In this document: one piece after another, positions 3,953-5,153 of the stretch
Layout: every line of letters begins with the position of its first letter
Numbering within the stretch: position 1 is the stretch's first letter
Assembly (NCBI GenBank): GCA_900548135.1
Contig: URJC01000215.1
Coordinates: 1-5,153 of the forward strand
From: an uncultured Odoribacter sp.
GTDB lineage: Bacteria > Bacteroidota > Bacteroidia > Bacteroidales > Marinifilaceae
DNA length: 5,153 nt
Reading direction: 5' to 3'
Notes under the pieces: generated by a model
What the model was told of the DNA's origin: nothing
Databases searched by the model: none
Seen by the model: the letters and a program-made list of their open reading frames with translations, nothing else
Program-made: the position numbers and the translations under genes

Positions 3953-5153
3953 CTATTCAAGGTCCCTTACACACCGTACGTATCCCTTTTTATTATTGAC
4001 AAGTCTGTCCTTGTCGCCTCCCCACTCGGTATCGACAGTGGTGACAAAGCGCAGGTAACCGTTGAAATACATCTGATAACCGGCACTGAATGATCTGGCA
4101 CCATTCATGTCCCGTTTGGAAAATCCTGTCCGGGAGTGGATGACCTGGCCGTCTGTCATATTCAAGGAATAGAACTTATCTCCCTGGAAGAAATTGTAAA
4201 CCTCTTTCTTCTCCCGGTCATCCCAGTCGTACAGGCTTCCGGCCATTATCATCAGTTCGGCTTCATTGGGCAAGCGCCATGTACCCAAGTCGCTTTTATC
4301 CGGATTCTGATAATAATAGGCACACGGAGAGTTGCCTTTCTCCACATCGCTCATCAGTGTGCTCCATGTTTCGAAATAGTACTCACTTCTCCTGTTCGGA
4401 TTATTCAAATCCTTCGGCTTGTCTATCGTATTGGCTATATATTTGGCAACCTCAAACCCTTTCTGATAGATCGTATTATTCTGGGAGGTCTCGTCATGTG
4501 CCGGAAGTTCGTAAATGGCCCTTGAAGCCCTGGTGGTACTGGCAGGCAGGTTATCCGCCCTGAAAATCAGGTACTCGTCCTCCGTCCGCTTGTTGACCAG
4601 CGTCTTGCCAAGTTCATCTTCCATTTCATCGGTATGGTAACTGTGGTCTTCCGAAGTCTCCAGTATCCCAAGATCCCTGACCAATCTCACGTCCGAATAA
4701 GGGGTTCTTGCTCCCGGACTCGCCGTTTTCTGGTAATCGAATTCATATATGGGGGTCATGCTGTGGGACTCCTCAATAAGTATAATAGGATTACAGCTAT
4801 TCAGTGTCAGGTTGGTACTTCCCATGAAAGCCCTTGAGGTGAATAATGCTGTAGCATTATCCGAGGGGGCATGCCCGACAAGCCTGCTCTTCAAAGGCAA
4901 TGAACGTTCCGCCACATACAACATGTTGATTTCGCTGACGGAGGGGATATACCACTGCATCTCACCGGCCTGCATACGGCCGTCTCTGTTATTGTCCCGG
5001 TTTCTCAGGAACGGGGTAAAGCAGGCATATGTCGCATTGAAATTGGAATTACCCAGAACGTAATGATCCTTGCTGAGCGTCAGTTTTGCATTGTCCACTT
5101 TTGTCATGGCCTTCCAAAGCTGATCCCCTTTTCCCCTGCCCATCGGGTCCGTC
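3953..5153 (-). CDS. DUF4906-like surface protein, C-terminal part (5' end outside window)
   Basis: The frame is open from the right edge to TAG at 3955-3953, giving about 399 visible residues; codons upstream of the Met at 5143 are also open, so that Met is internal. Numbering from it, RNRDNNRDGRMQAGEMQWY (47-65) followed by IPSVSEI matches the NRD-DG-E-WY signature I know from Bacteroidales DUF4906 proteins. DVRLVRDLG (151-159) and ELPAHDETSQNNTIY (212-226) fit the same family. The tail GTWRLPNEAEL (287-297) and GYVRCVRDL (387-395) resembles Lcl/DUF1566 C-terminal domains. Asp50, Asn52, Asp54, Arg56 and Glu61 occupy positions 1, 3, 5, 7 and 12 of an EF-hand/dockerin-like loop. Family members are usually large exported lipoproteins, some beside fimbrillin-type genes; a surface or fimbrial accessory role is therefore inference. 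Base composition looks more GC-rich than the neighbouring nuclease. Two terminators follow the gene. Confidence 0.75.
   Translation of the reverse strand, partial: TDPMGRGKGDQLWKAMTKVDNAKLTLSKDHYVLGNSNFNATYACFTPFLRNRDNNRDGRMQAGEMQWYIPSVSEINMLYVAERSLPLKSRLVGHAPSDNATALFTSRAFMGSTNLTLNSCNPIILIEESHSMTPIYEFDYQKTASPGARTPYSDVRLVRDLGILETSEDHSYHTDEMEDELGKTLVNKRTEDEYLIFRADNLPASTTRASRAIYELPAHDETSQNNTIYQKGFEVAKYIANTIDKPKDLNNPNRRSEYYFETWSTLMSDVEKGNSPCAYYYQNPDKSDLGTWRLPNEAELMIMAGSLYDWDDREKKEVYNFFQGDKFYSLNMTDGQVIHSRTGFSKRDMNGARSFSAGYQMYFNGYLRFVTTVDTEWGGDKDRLVNNKKGYVRCVRDLE

Noticed and set aside
4136..5063. Several + strand open frames of 67-129 residues
   Set aside because: They lie antisense to the well-supported DUF4906-like gene and show no domain of their own.
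1..5153. tRNA or rRNA genes
   Set aside because: No cloverleaf with a GTTCRA-type T-loop and no rRNA-like sequence was noticed on either strand.

Overview
The window looks like accessory DNA from a Bacteroidales bacterium (Bacteroides or Parabacteroides type). Three things point there: a DUF4906-type surface protein at the right end, paralogous secreted-type proteins with YD-like repeats at the left end, and A-rich, Shine-Dalgarno-poor sequence before the start codons. The genus is an inference from protein style; there is no rRNA or other phylogenetic marker.

Left (1-1363, + strand): the 3' part of a YD-repeat-like protein (2-613) is followed by a second, 5'-truncated paralog (748-1260), then by a strong intrinsic terminator (1325-1363). 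The two proteins are about two thirds identical by hand alignment. An 18-bp hairpin lies between them. The second copy begins exactly at one arm of a REP-like GGGGACGGGGCAA sequence, which supplies its ATG.

Middle (1364-3790): mostly gene-poor, AT-rich DNA around one convincing gene on the - strand, a 348-residue PD-(D/E)XK nuclease (2079-3125). That gene has its own intrinsic terminator and a plausible Bacteroidetes promoter. Around it lie weak open frames that look like decayed genes (1577-1960) or doubtful small ORFs (3470-3610), and a 90-bp inverted-repeat structure ending in a T run (3453-3549).

Right (3791-5153): a compound palindromic REP-like element (3792-3856) with a nested hairpin, two consecutive - strand terminators, and the 3' end of a DUF4906-like surface protein (3953 to the window edge, - strand). 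The latter carries an EF-hand-like loop and an Lcl/DUF1566-like C-terminus.

The genes do not form one pathway. The stretch reads as an insertion-prone spacer between two cell-surface protein loci. It holds a solitary nuclease that is a reasonable candidate for a stand-alone defence or restriction function, and it is bounded on both sides by copies of the same REP-like sequence. The most distinctive observation is the REP/coding fusion at 742-765.
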